Source: Paulinella micropora (taxonomy: Eukaryota; Cercozoa; Imbricatea; Euglyphida). From it: a stretch of DNA of 64,000 nt. The notes beneath the pieces were generated by a model. That model was not told where the DNA came from and did not search any database. It worked only from the letters and a program-made list of their open reading frames with translations. The stretch spans positions 799,313 to 863,312 of the forward strand of contig BJOX01000064.1 in the NCBI GenBank assembly GCA_009731375.1. Reading direction: 5' to 3'. Made by a program: the position numbers and the translations under genes. This document shows positions 1 through 10,659 of the stretch, piece after piece; the first letter of the stretch is position 1; each line of letters starts with the position of its first letter.

Positions 1-857
1 GACATAAGCCTCCAATACCCTTGTTCGAGGTCCTCCACCCCCCCGTGTCAGATCTCTCGCCTGATGATCGGGGCACCGATGTAGCTCCTGAGGGCAAGAC
101 TGCACTAAGCCGAGGTTATTCCGCAGTCCCAGCAACCTCTTGCAAGACGTCACCGAATGTGCAAGTGCATACACCAAGCGCGGTTGCTAGAGCTGCCTCG
201 AAACCCCACCCATAACAATCTGGTGTCTGCTGGGTCCTGGGCTATCAACCAGCATATGCGGAGTTTAAGATCTTTTACGCGCGCAACGACCCTCCTCCCC
301 AGCATCTACCACCAAAGGGTTATGAGTTGGTGTCACAGTTTAACGCCTTGAGGCCATTCGGCTGGATCTCTGTTTAGCAAGTGTGACTAGGTTTTTTCAT
401 CGGGATTTCCCTCAAATATGTCACGGTCAACACTCCAAGGCAGATTTACTATATCTGAGGCGTACTGATGCAGCTAATGGCATATCCTCAACGGACATAA
501 GCCTCCAATACCCTTGTTCGAGGTCCTCCACCCCCCCGTGTCAGTCTCTCGCCTGATGATCTGGGGCACCGATGTAGCTCCTGAGGGCAAGACTGCACTA
601 AGCCGAGGTTATTCCGCAGTCCCAGCAACCTCGTGCAAGACGTCACCGAATGTGCAAGTGCATACACCAAGCGCGGTTGCTAGAGCTGCCTCGAAACCCC
701 ACCCATAACAATCTGGTGTCTGCTGGGTCCTGGGCTATCAACCAGCATATGCGGAGTTTAAGATCTTTTACGCGCGCAACGACCCTCCTCCCCAGCATCT
801 ACCACCAAAGGGTTATGAGTTGGCGTCACAGTTTAACGCCTTGAGGCCATTGGGCTG
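1..857. repeat. 493-bp tandem duplication (1.7 copies)
   Basis: Positions 1-375 and 494-857 are nearly identical, with single-base differences and one small indel near 51/544, so the period is 493 bp. The second copy stops at about 857, where a TAA microsatellite begins. Both copies contain gttcgaggtcc, which resembles a pol III B box, but I found no matching A box. The small ORFs inside repeat with the unit and show no protein character. It could be a tandem SINE or satellite unit. Confidence 0.85.
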
Positions 858-1024
<167 letters not shown>

Positions 1025-1159
1025 TGCTTCTCTGTCAATGGCTGATGCATTTCTGCACATGCGCGTCCATCGTCTCACCAGTGATGGGAGTACGAAGAAT
1101 TGACGATAGGCTCTAATGACACCCCCGCACGGGCAGTTCCAACACTTCCAGACGGACCG

Positions 1160-1233
1160 GTATGTTCAATGAAAATACTGGTGGCACCGACAGGGCCCAG
1201 ATGGTAGAACTTGACCACTGGGCTATCACGGTG
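1160..1233 (-). repeat. tRNA-derived SINE-like copy, B box deleted
   Basis: Read on the minus strand this matches the copy at 1736-1833, including the A-box-like tagcccagtgg. About 18 bp that carry the B-box-like segment are missing, apparently lost between two short cgac motifs. An ATA/TAA tract follows on the plus side. It is a broken copy of the same pol III-type unit. Confidence 0.6.
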
Positions 1234-1252
1234 TCCATTAATAATATAATAA

Positions 1253-1735
1253 NNNNNNNNNNNNNNNNNNNNNNNNNNNNNNNNNNNNNNNNNNNNNNNN
1301 NNNNNNNNNNNNNNNNNNNNNNNNNNNNNNNNNNNNNNNNNNNNNNNNNNNNNNNNNNNNNNNNNNNNNNNNNNNNNNNNNNNNNNNNNNNNNNNNNNNN
1401 NNNNNNNNNNNNNNNNNNNNNNNNNNNNNNNNNNNNNNNNNNNNNNNNNNNNNNNNNNNNNNNNNNNNNNNNNNNNNNNNNNNNNNNNNNNNNNNNNNNN
1501 NNNNNNNNNNNNNNNNNNNNNNNNNNNNNNNNNNNNNNNNNNNNNNNNNNNNNNNNNNNNNNNNNNNNNNNNNNNNNNNNNNNNNNNNNNNNNNNNNNNN
1601 NNNNNNNNNNNNNNNNNNNNNNNNNNNNNNNNNNNNNNNNNNNNNNNNNNNNNNNNNNNNNNNNNNNNNNNNNNNNNNNNNNNNNNNNNNNNNNNNNNNN
1701 NNNNNNNNNNNNNNNNNNNNNNNNNNNNNNNNNNN
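1253..1735. other. assembly gap (483 N)
   Basis: Run of N. Nearly the same SINE-like sequence lies just before and just after it, so the gap probably hides further repeat copies or a collapsed tandem array. ORFs that cross it are meaningless. Confidence 0.99.
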
Positions 1736-1833
1736 CGGTATGTTCAATGAAAATACTGGTGGCACCGACGGGAATCGAACTGGCGACAGGGCCCAGATGG
1801 TAGAACTTGACCACTGGGCTATCACGGTGTCCA
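1736..1833 (-). repeat. tRNA-derived SINE-like element
   Basis: On the minus strand, from 1833 to about 1758, there is a 76-nt tRNA-like stretch with an A-box-like tagcccagtgg (1811-1821) and a B-box-like gttcgattccc (1770-1780), ending in a CCA-like end near 1758. The acceptor and T stems pair poorly, so a working tRNA gene is unlikely. A SINE head or tRNA pseudogene fits better, and the AAT tract beside it supports a retroposed copy. Confidence 0.6.
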
Positions 1834-1872
1834 ATAATGATAATAATAATAATAATAATAATAATAATAGTA

Positions 1873-1938
<66 letters not shown>
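1834..1938. repeat. AAT microsatellite
   Basis: AAT trinucleotide run with occasional AGT units, next to the SINE-like copy. A short second AAT run lies at about 1989-2008. Confidence 0.95.
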
Positions 1939-2609
1939 GGCTTCCTCAGACTATAGCATCAGATCCAGATCCTGGACATGTGCCTCCATTAATAATAATA
2001 ATAATAATATCGAAGACATTCAAGTTAACACACAAACTCTATAAATTTTTTTTCTTTTATAATAATGTTCCGAGGCTATCTTATAAAAAAAGTTCTATCT
2101 TATAAAAAAGTTAAACTTTTTTTATTCACATAGCTTTTTTAATACCTTTAACTTTTTTTATACGTTAAACTTTTTTATATTAATACTTTCAACTTTTTTC
2201 ATACTATCGGAATGAATACCGTACCGGACCGAATTATTAATATTGTGTTAAACGTACTTCAAGTTTTTACTTCAAGTTTACACTTCTATTTTTACTTCAT
2301 TTTTCCGTTTATTTATCAACTTCATAACTTGTAGTTGTCACGTTTGAAGTTCAACTGCTGTTAACAGATCAATTTATTTTTTACCTGGTTCACTTTTTAG
2401 AAAATGTTAACTATTGCCTTTTTTCACATATCTACACTTTACTAGTTTCAAGTTCCTAGACTGCCTTTTCCGGTCCCCAGTCATATGAAATATTATAATT
2501 ATAGGTAAAATAGGCATCTACACCAGATAAACTTTGAGTGGCAGTCTTCCGTCCTTTTTACTCAGTTATTCAAGTTTTTCCCAGACTGACTTGAACGTGA
2601 CAACTCCAA
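1939..2609. other. AT-rich region without a recognisable gene
   Basis: Very AT-rich. Around 2050-2210 the motif aactttttt recurs several times, like a decayed minisatellite. No ORF here has protein character. The right end runs into sequence related to the gypsy LTR. Confidence 0.6.
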
Positions 2610-2806
2610 CTGTATCAGACTGAGCACTTTAACGACCTGCCAAAACCACTACCGTTGACATTTTACTGTTTTGACCTGCCAGTTAGATTCTCCTCTGCAC
2701 CGTTCATGTTTCGACTTCACTAACTAGTTTTCGATCATGATCAAGTTTCGTCCAGGAATGACTTCAAACGATTTAATCAAAGTTTTTACGACAATTACCA
2801 TTTTCC
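2610..2806 (+). repeat. gypsy-A LTR, 5' part (interrupted by copia-1)
   Basis: About 2750-2806 is clearly homologous to the minus-strand LTR region of the second gypsy copy near 31725-31660; both share ttcaaacgat and a following T-rich block. About 2610-2740 also has an inverted relative at 34320-34445. Joining 2806 to the sequence that flanks the copia-1 5' LTR at 6298 gives the same run of LTR bases seen at 31.6-31.7 kb. I infer that this is the left piece of the LTR that copia-1 entered. Confidence 0.6.
2802..2806. other. target-site duplication of copia-1 (tttcc)
   Basis: tttcc here matches ggaaa at 6299-6303 just outside the copia-1 5' LTR once the inversion of 3700-15169 is undone. Five bp is the usual copia duplication length. 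Alone, five bases could match by chance; the reconstructed gypsy LTR context makes it credible. Confidence 0.6.
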
Positions 2807-3006
2807 TATTGACTTACGATATACCGAAGAATGACTTTAATGATTATACTTTACCCAACAGTAACGGATGACTAAAACGATTGGTAGGTATTAATAACAG
2901 AACAATAACTGGACCCACTTAATGGGGGCAGATATTGTGGAAATATGTATTAGCATAAAAATGATGCCACGGAAATTAAATTAATATTACACCTATCGAT
3001 TATCCA
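2807..3006 (-). repeat. copia-1 3' LTR (displaced by inversion)
   Basis: Positions 2807-2936 are the inverted copy of 6415-6543, with few mismatches over about 130 bp. A purine-rich tract on the minus strand (3007-3020) lies directly upstream of a TG start at 3006, as expected for a polypurine tract followed by an LTR. The first about 70 bp (U3) do not match the 5' LTR well; only the R-U5-like part is shared. The orientation is opposite to the copia-1 body because the body lies in the inverted segment. Confidence 0.65.
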
Positions 3007-3699
3007 CTCCCTCTCCTCTCGTAGAAGTAGATATATCGGCTCTGCTAACAGGGATGTCCCATTCAGAGCTATGCCCCGGCCCATAGCGTAGTACGTGTGA
3101 CTCACGTACCATAGTCCTGTAATAGCAGTGTGACGTAGGTAGTAGAGCGCTCGCACCCCTCAGTGCTATTCCTTAATCTAGCTACCTTATACTGCCTTCC
3201 CAGAAACTTATTATTTCTAACTTACTTCAAGGGGAGACTCTAACTGAATGAAATATCATGTTATGATACTATCATAGGCAAATATGAGTTGATTCCAGTT
3301 GATATAAATTTGAAAAATATGCACTAATAGCCATAAACATAGAATATGTAATCATCATACATGATTTAAATAGTTAAATATCGGGGAAATATCAAACCCG
3401 ATTAGCATTGTCAGGAACGCATTGTCTGGGTCCCTGCAACGTTGTCAAAGCATAAAACATAAAAATGAGCGTAAATTTTGTATGAAATTTGCAAACCCGC
3501 ATATACCCGTCTGCACACACCAATACAACCTCATGCAATGAGACGTGCACAGAAACGACAATAAACGCACATATTTATGATGCACATACGATTATAATGT
3601 AATAAAAACAGGTATAATTACTTAATATATGACCGGGCAAATATGACTTATATACAATACGCATGGCAAGTAAAGATATCGCTAGATAGCAGCAAAACA
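3007..3699 (-). other. copia-1 3' untranslated region, distal part
   Basis: AT-rich noncoding sequence between the displaced 3' LTR and the inversion breakpoint at about 3700. Added to 14465-15169 it gives a 3' UTR of about 1.4 kb, comparable with the about 1.13 kb between the RNase H end and the 3' LTR in copia-2. No gene is seen here. Confidence 0.5.
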
Positions 3700-5531
3700 A
3701 AGTTTGAGGGAGTCTTGCATAGCTGGTCGCTTCGTGTCTCCCTTGTCCAGACGTCCCTTGAACAGCTCCATGAAATACTCCATGAGCATGTATGGGATGA
3801 TGCTCCAGACGCGGGTGTGTTCGTCAGTAGCGCGAATGTAACGAGCCCAGTACGCGTCCATGAGGGAAATTGCAGTTTTATCTCCCCATTTATGCACCGT
3901 GTCGATGATGCGGTTGCATGCCAAAAGCATTGACAAATTGTTCAACTGTAAGTTAAATGCAAGTTCGCGGGCTTGAATTGCGACATCAGCGGTCGGCGCG
4001 CTTGGCGGACGATTCATCACGAAGAGGGATCGAACTCGATTCATCATGTGTAACGTGCGAGGTGGTATACCTGCAAAGGTGGACGATCGCAGGACTCTTC
4101 CTGTCGACGATGCTGAAGGGGACTCATTGCCTGTGGGTGGCGCCGCGGGGATGGTGCAGCCGTCAAAGGAGAGCCACTCACCGTCGAAGGGGCAGGGTTC
4201 TGAGTCACAGTCGCCGTGCTAGACGATGGGTCAGTTGACGAACCCGAAGACGAACTCGACGTTGAGCTCGATGCTGGACTCGATAATGAGCTCATGATGA
4301 GCTCGCGGGGGCCGGAGTCACGGTTGTTGCATTCCCGGTTGTTGCAATCACGGGGGCTCCACCTCGGTCCTCCGCGGAGGGGTTCGTGCCACCAGCGAGC
4401 AAGGTCGGGTAAGCTTCTTCCGCAACGGAGAAGAGAGGGCTCAACGTGATGCAACTACCTTGCAATGCTGTACTCAGCGAGATGCGAGGCGTTGGGCGTA
4501 CCGGTGTCGATGTAGTGGAGGTTGAACCTGACGAACCAGTCGAAGTTGCCGTCTGCGTTGCAAAGGTCTGCATAGGTCCAAGAGGGCCAGTCATCGGTCG
4601 AAGTGGCGTCGCGAAGGCTGGGTCGGACATGGACAGTGTACACAGTGCTCGATTGACCAGTGGGGCAGGTGGGCGTGCTGCCAAGAGGGATGCCAGCGAT
4701 GGGTACGGGTCACGCCGGGGCAGGGGTGTCGCTCCACTCGCTAGGCTACCAGGGCGGGCAAACGGATCGACAGAGGTGGTTGGAGGTACCCTACTGATGG
4801 AAGCCAATGTTGTTGCACCTACGGGCAACGCAACTGGGGTAAAGGCCAACGATGGAGTGACTACAGGGGACGATGTTGCAGTAGATGATGGTGCAGCTGG
4901 GGTGATGGGGCTCGTCGATGGGTGAGTCGGCGGTGCAGGTCCCAAAAGGATACTTCCCAGGGCTGCTGCTGGGGTCGTACCAGTCGGTCGATGGGGGCAT
5001 GGTAACAGGAGTACTTGCAAGGGTTGAAAGTACCAATCCAGAAAGTGATCCAGGTGCCCCAGGCATCAAAGTCGAAATTGGTGAATGGTTAATAAATTCC
5101 TCTAAAGGAATGAGAGTACCCAATTGATTCCAGAGAGCTTTATGTTGAGCTGCAGAGCCTGTAGGTCCAAGGTACTCCTGGTAGATGTCATGGGCTGTTA
5201 TGTTCGAATTACACATCAACTTTAGGGAGGGTGTCGGTACTAATGGTAAATGAAGCAAATTAGTTTGCTTATCTTTTACTGCTTTAAGTAAAATATTTCG
5301 ATATTCACCTGAATAATTAGTAAATAAATCTTCTTTGAACTGCGTTGATTGCGTCCACGAGAGGTCCGTAGTGAGAGGAGTTGACTTCCCTTCCTCAACT
5401 TCTTTCAGGAATTTCTTCTCGGAGGGCAGAAGACCATGGTACACTCCCAGGATGGTAAAGGGGTCCAAACATTTCCTCTTGTGCTCCCAAAGACGCGACA
5501 GGGGATCGTCGTGGCGCGAGTTGGCGAACAT
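3700..5531 (-). pseudogene. gypsy-A gag, N-terminal part (broken)
   Basis: Minus-strand Gag-like protein starting at the ATG at 5531. It aligns with the second gypsy copy (30884 to about 29.8 kb): both begin within a few residues of an SRHDDP motif and both carry a KWGDK or AWGDK block followed by a DAxWAR motif. Frameshifts occur near 4.8-5.0, 4.3-4.45 and 4.05 kb, with a Pro/Ser/Thr-rich linker between 4.1 and 5.0 kb. The reading frame ends abruptly at about 3700, exactly where the homologous protein continues. The missing C-terminal part starts at 15170 on the opposite strand. Gag forms the virus-like particle of LTR retrotransposons. The assignment rests on its position next to an LTR and before a protease, since no zinc knuckle is visible. 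Confidence 0.65.
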
Positions 5532-6298
5532 TCCACGTCACTAGGCCAGGCAGTGTGGGTACACTTGTAGAGCACGATGAGCAGCAAAGAGGATGATCTT
5601 GCTGGGTGATAAGGGGGTGACCCTAACACAAACAAAACCAGACACATACTGTGTTAGTTGATTGCATAGAGTGTAGAAGAGCAGAGAGACGGCACAAAAA
5701 TGCAAAGACAGGTGAACGATCTGTCTCACGGATGTGTTTTTGATGACCTCTGATCTCCCACGTTCGTTGAGAAGTACCTTCCTTGTAGGAGGTGCTTTCA
5801 AATCGATCTGTCGACAGAGAACACAAACCTCATGTGTGCAGTTTTCACTTGAAAGAAAAATTCGAATTGTGAGTTTGGATACAACCCCAAGGGATAAATA
5901 CACAACGAACTCTAATTAAAAGTCTCTATGGCTGCAAAAAGCCCTAACTCCTGAGAGTAGGTGAAATACCAGTAAATAGCTGAGAGGTCACTTCGTTTAT
6001 TTACGTAGATTTCTTTGTTTGCAGACTTTGGTTGCAAAGTACGATCGCTGGGAACATAGATTGTGAGTTGATATTGCGTGACACTTGAAAATGCTGTGTG
6101 TAGCACTTGAAGGAGTGCTTCAAGTCCAAGTTGTTGGTTCAAGTGTCCGAAATTTGCTTTTGGAAAAGTCTTCCACAGTCACAAGTGATGTGCAGGGATT
6201 GCGCGGCAAATATTATTTTCCGTTCTCTTGACTTCGTGTCCACAGATTTACCTTAATTTGCGGTTTTCGGGAAATCGGGGGAAAGGCAGTAGAGAGGG
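5532..6298 (-). repeat. gypsy-A LTR (3' part) and leader
   Basis: Homologous throughout to 30885-31690. Both contain a gggtcacccc block near 5620 and 30970, a tgtgtt segment, and a conserved gggaaatcggggg (plus strand) near 6270 and 31648. The ORFs over this stretch in the two copies are shadows of shared noncoding sequence. The exact LTR end and primer-binding site could not be fixed. Confidence 0.55.
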
Positions 6299-6303
6299 GG
6301 AAA
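6299..6303. other. target-site duplication of copia-1 (ggaaa)
   Basis: Lies directly before the copia-1 5' LTR. It pairs with tttcc at 2802-2806 after the inversion is undone. Confidence 0.55.
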
Positions 6304-6543
6304 TGTTAGACTATAGATTTGGTAACTAATATATCCATGTATTTAACCGGGTTATGCAGTTAGATCCCCTATCAGAATAACTAATGCCAATCCACCTTAA
6401 TGGACCGAGTGGGTATATCTGCCCCCATTAAGTGGGTCCAGTTATTGTTCTGTTATTAATACCTACCAATCGTTTTAGTCATCCGTTACTATTTGGTAAA
6501 GTATAATCATTAAAGTCATTCTTCGGTATATCGTAAGTCAATA
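6304..6543 (+). repeat. copia-1 5' LTR
   Basis: Begins tgttagac and ends caata, directly followed by a primer-binding-site-like segment that is nearly identical to the one after the copia-2 LTR. Positions 6415-6543 match 2936-2807 inverted. The start TGTTRGA is shared with the copia-2 LTR (35964) and the copia LTR at 34841. Confidence 0.65.
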
Positions 6544-6559
6544 GGTTATGAAGCCTTGA
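6544..6559 (+). promoter_or_regulatory. copia-1 primer-binding site
   Basis: ggttatgaagccttga immediately after the LTR. Copia-2 has ggttattaagccttga in the same place, one base different. The shared position and sequence in two otherwise diverged elements argue for a primer-binding site, possibly for an initiator-Met-type tRNA, though I cannot confirm the tRNA. Confidence 0.6.
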
Positions 6560-7184
6560 AGCGCCGTTGCGCTGGACCCTTGGAGAGTGTCTCCAAGAAC
6601 CGAAGAAAGCTGGCACCTACACCCAGAGGGACGTTGTCTTGTTCGTGTTTGGTGTCAGAGCAGAACTAATTTCTGTCTACTGTGTGTGGTTGATAGGTAA
6701 CTGGAGTGGCCCTGTGCGAGTTGAGCTGAGTCTCAGCGCAGTGGGTGGTGGTTAGAGGCCCTTCGAGCTCAGCCAGCCAGCCCACCAAGGCGTCAAGAGT
6801 TCCCCGAGGAACGTTCCGTGGACAGTGGCGAAGGAAGCCAGACGTCCAGCTCCCAGTTCTGCCGGCAACGACGGTTCCCTGCAACCTTTCTCTGCACAAC
6901 AGTCCTGGCTTTGATCCGGTTTTGGGTGAACATTCTAGCAGTGGCCCGTTTATTAATTTTTACGTTCGGCCCCACTAGCAAAGAGCTCATTCATTCGTTT
7001 GGCGTCAGTCGCCGACGTTGGACTTTTCCCCCAGTGGGCTGGTCTGAAGGACCCCCCAGCTGTGGCGAGAAACCCCAAAAACCAACAGTTCTAGTCGTCG
7101 GGACAAGAGGCTTTGCTCTCCTTTTGCCGACGTACGCTCAACAAGTCTCTGATCAAGTAGCTTGGGTAAGCACTAAGGTAAGAA
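6560..7184 (+). other. copia-1 5' leader
   Basis: Untranslated leader between the primer-binding site and the gag ATG. Copia-2 has a leader of about 285 bp here, so copia-1 is longer. The short ORFs in both strands look random. Nothing else is seen. Confidence 0.5.
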
Positions 7185-9071
7185 ATGGCCTCACATACCT
7201 TCCCGAAAGTGAAAGTAGATCTAAAAATTCCTCCCCTCTCAAGGAATATAAAAGACTTTAAGACGTATGAGACTACCTTGATAGCTGTTCTAAGATTAGT
7301 TAACCCATTATTAATTCCTTGCTTAGAGGGAAGAGTCATAGTCTTTCCCAGCACTGTCAAGAGTGAGTCTACACAGCTAACACCTTCCTCTAAATCACCG
7401 TCAGACAGACCAACGTCACAGTCAGTCACACAGAGAGAGATAGAGGATGAAGAAAAGCAAGATCACACGAGGAGAAGAAGAGAGCTGAAAGATGAGTTGC
7501 TCGCTTACCTCATTTCCACATGTCAGCTGAATCCGGATGCTATGGCATTGTTGCCTGAAGCGGAAGGTGAACCAGCAAAATTCTGGAAAGCTATAGTAGA
7601 CAAGTACAGAGGATTAGACGCCATAGCTAAGGCAGGTCGATTAGACAAGCTAGACGCTATGCAGGGTCCTAGTTCGATGAGTAAGGTAGAAACATAGCTT
7701 ACAAAGTACAAGACACTAGTCAGACAAGTCGAGTTAGACGAAGGAAGAGCAGAGTCAGACTACAAGAAATGTAAGAAGCTATTTAGACTCCTACAACACC
7801 TAGACCCTCTGTCAACTCTTTACACTACATGGCAGCACATGGATCAAAGATGGGACTGGAAACATTCAACTCTAAAGATAGTGCAGGTCACACAAGAGTA
7901 CAACAACGAAAAACTGTACAGGGAAGTAATAACACCGCAAAAAGGAAAGCAGGTAGTGTTTAGTACAGTGTCGACGACGAAGGATTCTGAACTAAAATGC
8001 TACTGCTGCAAGCAAGCTGGGCATATGTTTTATGAATGTACGTCGAGGTGTGTACGAACAGATTGCAAAGAGGGAAAGCGAGGTGTCAGACACACAGGTA
8101 GTGATTGTTCTTTCACTAAAAGCATATCAGCAAGACAGGGAAAGACAACTAAGCCTAAGTCAACTGACAGACCACGTAAACCCACTCAAAAGGATAGCTC
8201 TTCTGACAAGTCTAGCTCTAAACACAAGCTAAGGAAAGGCAGCACAATGAACAAGAGAAAAGGACCTAGGAAAGGTAAGTTCATTTGTGTAGGTGAGGAG
8301 CAGGAAGAGGAAGAGAACGAATCATCACAAGACGAGAAAGAGTCAGTAGCTTCACTAGAGGATGAAGAAGTAGAGTCACCAGAACAGTCAGATCAGGGTA
8401 GTCAGAAAGGTGACGACAATGACGAGACTGAGGACTCACTACAACTTATACAGTGGATGCACATGAACGTGGAAGTGAAGAAGAGGGAGAGTAAGAGTAG
8501 GCCTCAGACCAACCATATCCCCATTCCCATCCCACGTACTCATCAGCAAGTTAAACCCCTCACTAGACCCCCACAGGAATTTAGAGGGATTGACCCTAGC
8601 ATCTTTCACGTCCCATACTTCACTAGCGACTTTTTGCTGAAATACGCATTACTAGAAGCACAGAGTAGACATTTAGCTCGCGATCTCTCGTTTGTTTTGA
8701 CAGAGCTTTTTGGTGTTGTTCCCATTGACACTGTCCCCTTAGAGCCAGTTAATCTTAATTATGCTAAGGTTTGGAGATCAAGAAAGATTGAGACACCAGA
8801 GGAGTTTTTGATCCCTGATAACAAGAGATGCGAGGGCATAGTCAGAGAGACAGGCAAGCGATGTAAGTGGACCTTAGGCCTTTCTAGGAAAGGAGGACCG
8901 GGAGCAAGCGCAGCCTGGAGGCTGATTAGGTACAAAAACTGTGTGTTTCACAAGCCGAAACTCAGACCAGACTCGGACAAAAGCCCTGAAATGACAGAAG
9001 AAGCGAAAGCTCTCATGATAGCCGCTCTAACAGAGATTAGAGACCCCGTTCTATACGATCGTGTTTACTAA
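7185..9071 (+). pseudogene. gag: copia-1 gag with one in-frame stop
   Basis: One reading frame runs from ATG 7185 to the TAA at 9071, interrupted only by a TAG at 7695-7697; the frame is open on both sides, so a single gag of about 628 codons is intended. The N-terminal half resembles copia-2 gag around a KYRGLD (copia-2: RYGGLD) block. A CCHC zinc knuckle of spacing C-x2-C-x4-H-x4-C is at 7998-8039, the RNA-binding part of nucleocapsid. A basic and then acidic Ser/Glu-rich stretch follows to about 8500. Near the C-terminus (8829-8955) is a second Cys/His cluster, CEG...RCxW...CxFH, also present in copia-2. The product would package the element RNA. The stop makes this copy probably dead unless read through. 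Confidence 0.8.
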
Positions 9072-9101
9072 GGGATACCAAGAGATCAGGATGGATGTCC
9101 T

Positions 9102-9591
9102 TTGCCCCCAACACACGCAACGATCTCTAGCAATATTCCACCAGATGAACTCAAGATAGGAACTATGGCCTTATGCGTGAACAGTGATAGGCCTAGATCA
9201 CCTCATGTAGTCAGGATGGATAGTGCTCAGCCAGTTAGCCCAGCACCAACAGAAGCTAGTCAGAGTGAGAGCGTAAACGAAGGAGTAAATGAGACAGCAA
9301 GAACTGACCGATCAGAAAGAGAAGATGAAGAAGAGGAATCCTTTGAACATACTCCGGGAGATTGGACAAACCCAGACAGCAGTATGGTCAATTCCCGAAT
9401 AAGTGGATGTCCCCTTCAAATTATCTAACTAAATCGGAACTCAAGGAGATAGGATACGAAAGAAAAATAGCTACAGAAACCCCAGATACCCCAGGTAGTA
9501 AAGATAGGGTAGATTCAGATGACAGCGGGGAGAAACTGTTATCAGACGTAGGGGAAAGAGTAGCTATAGGTCCTACCTTGATGTTAAAGCA
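9102..9591 (+). pseudogene. copia-1 gag-pol linker (acidic, frameshifted)
   Basis: Two overlapping short frames (9102-9428 and 9362-9655) give Ser/Glu/Asp-rich, low-complexity protein. Copia-2 has a comparable linker at about 38.7-39.3 kb. It is probably the broken spacer between gag and protease. I see no domain. Confidence 0.45.
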
Positions 9592-10572
9592 TTGCCATCA
9601 TTACTCTCAGCACAGGCGGCAAGTAGTAGCTCTAGTAGCACAACAGGGCCTCTAGCAGCTAGTCAAGCTAGTAGTAACAGTAGTACAGATCAGTCTGCCT
9701 CTGGTAAACGCCCCATAAGTAGTGCAAAGAGTAGTACAGAGCCAGCTAGTGCTAGTACACAGGACAGCGGTAGTGTTCCTACGGCTAACACCAGGGTAGC
9801 ATCGCCGCCGCACAATCAACCGGGTAGAATAGAGAGCTACTTCACTGAACTGTTTGATGCAATTCACTGGGGGAGTTTCGCAGTCGACTTCAGATCGGCG
9901 GAAGCATACAACCGGGATGAAACAATAAACGTCTTTTATTCAGGTTTACGCACAGTCATAGAACAGTATGTAGTAAACATGTGTATAAGAAGTGAGGATG
10001 TAGACGCTACCCACTTTGCCATAAGTTTTCCTTATATCGTTTATACTAATTCGCACCCTTACATTCAAGAGATCTTAGGTCCTGTCCCCAGACCAAGCCC
10101 GATTGAAGAGCCGGAATCTGAAGACGAAGATGAGGAAAGAAATGAAGGTGGTAGTATCATGCACAACGCCCATGCTATGGTCAATCTGTCTAGAGATAGT
10201 ATAGTTGACGATAGTGCTTGTAGCACAAACATATCACCCAACAAAGAACTGTTCACTAATCTAGTGAAAGGACAGGCCAAGTTCAGAACAGCTAACAGCA
10301 TCATAACTACATTCCTGAAAGGTCAGATGTCAGTGCAGTTAGCTGGAGTCGGAGAAGAAATAGACGTAGTTGCTAGGAATGCGGTATGCAACCCAGATCT
10401 CCCATACACCCTGATATCTACCGCCACTTGGGATAATTCAGGAAATGCTGTATTGCATCAGAATGGACAGATCATTTTGCTTGACAGACCCATACCTGTT
10501 GATAAGGGAGCAATTCTTGCGCAAGGTCGCAGAGCCCAGAACAAATATACGTTTGGGATAAGCCTGGCATAA
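9592..10572 (+). CDS. copia-1 aspartic protease region
   Basis: 326-aa open frame. The first about 70 residues are Ser/Thr-rich. Residues about 85-190 correspond to a region also found upstream of the protease in copia-2 (the SIxExxxLF versus RIESYFTELF type segment; compare copia-2 39.3-39.6 kb). The retropepsin-like active site is near 10205-10220 and reads VDDSACS, followed by a SPNKELF segment, in the place where copia proteases have DSGAS. The DSA form is unusual; copia-2 has the normal DSGA. The enzyme would cut Gag-Pol. The frame is intact but separated from integrase by a stop and a shift, so the pol as a whole is broken. Confidence 0.7.
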   Translation: MPSLLSAQAASSSSSSTTGPLAASQASSNSSTDQSASGKRPISSAKSSTEPASASTQDSGSVPTANTRVASPPHNQPGRIESYFTELFDAIHWGSFAVDFRSAEAYNRDETINVFYSGLRTVIEQYVVNMCIRSEDVDATHFAISFPYIVYTNSHPYIQEILGPVPRPSPIEEPESEDEDEERNEGGSIMHNAHAMVNLSRDSIVDDSACSTNISPNKELFTNLVKGQAKFRTANSIITTFLKGQMSVQLAGVGEEIDVVARNAVCNPDLPYTLISTATWDNSGNAVLHQNGQIILLDRPIPVDKGAILAQGRRAQNKYTFGISLA

Positions 10573-10659
10573 AGCAACTAGATCCTAACCTCATCTTTGA
10601 CACACACACAGGGAAGCAGGTTGACAGTAGGAAGAGGCTTGCTAAACTGAAGGATCGAA

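Noticed and set aside
1758-1833. Functional tRNA gene
   Set aside because: A and B boxes are present, but the acceptor and T stems do not pair properly and a second damaged copy lies close by. A SINE or pseudogene fits better.
3643-4925. Plus-strand ORFs at 3643-3933, 3957-4238 and 4446-4925
   Set aside because: They are antisense to the gypsy-A gag, whose minus-strand frames match the second gypsy copy.
2805-6546. A 3.7-kb DNA transposon with 130-bp terminal inverted repeats
   Set aside because: The inverted repeats are better explained as copia-1 LTRs separated by an inversion: one is followed by a primer-binding site, and both agree with target duplication and gypsy LTR reconstruction.
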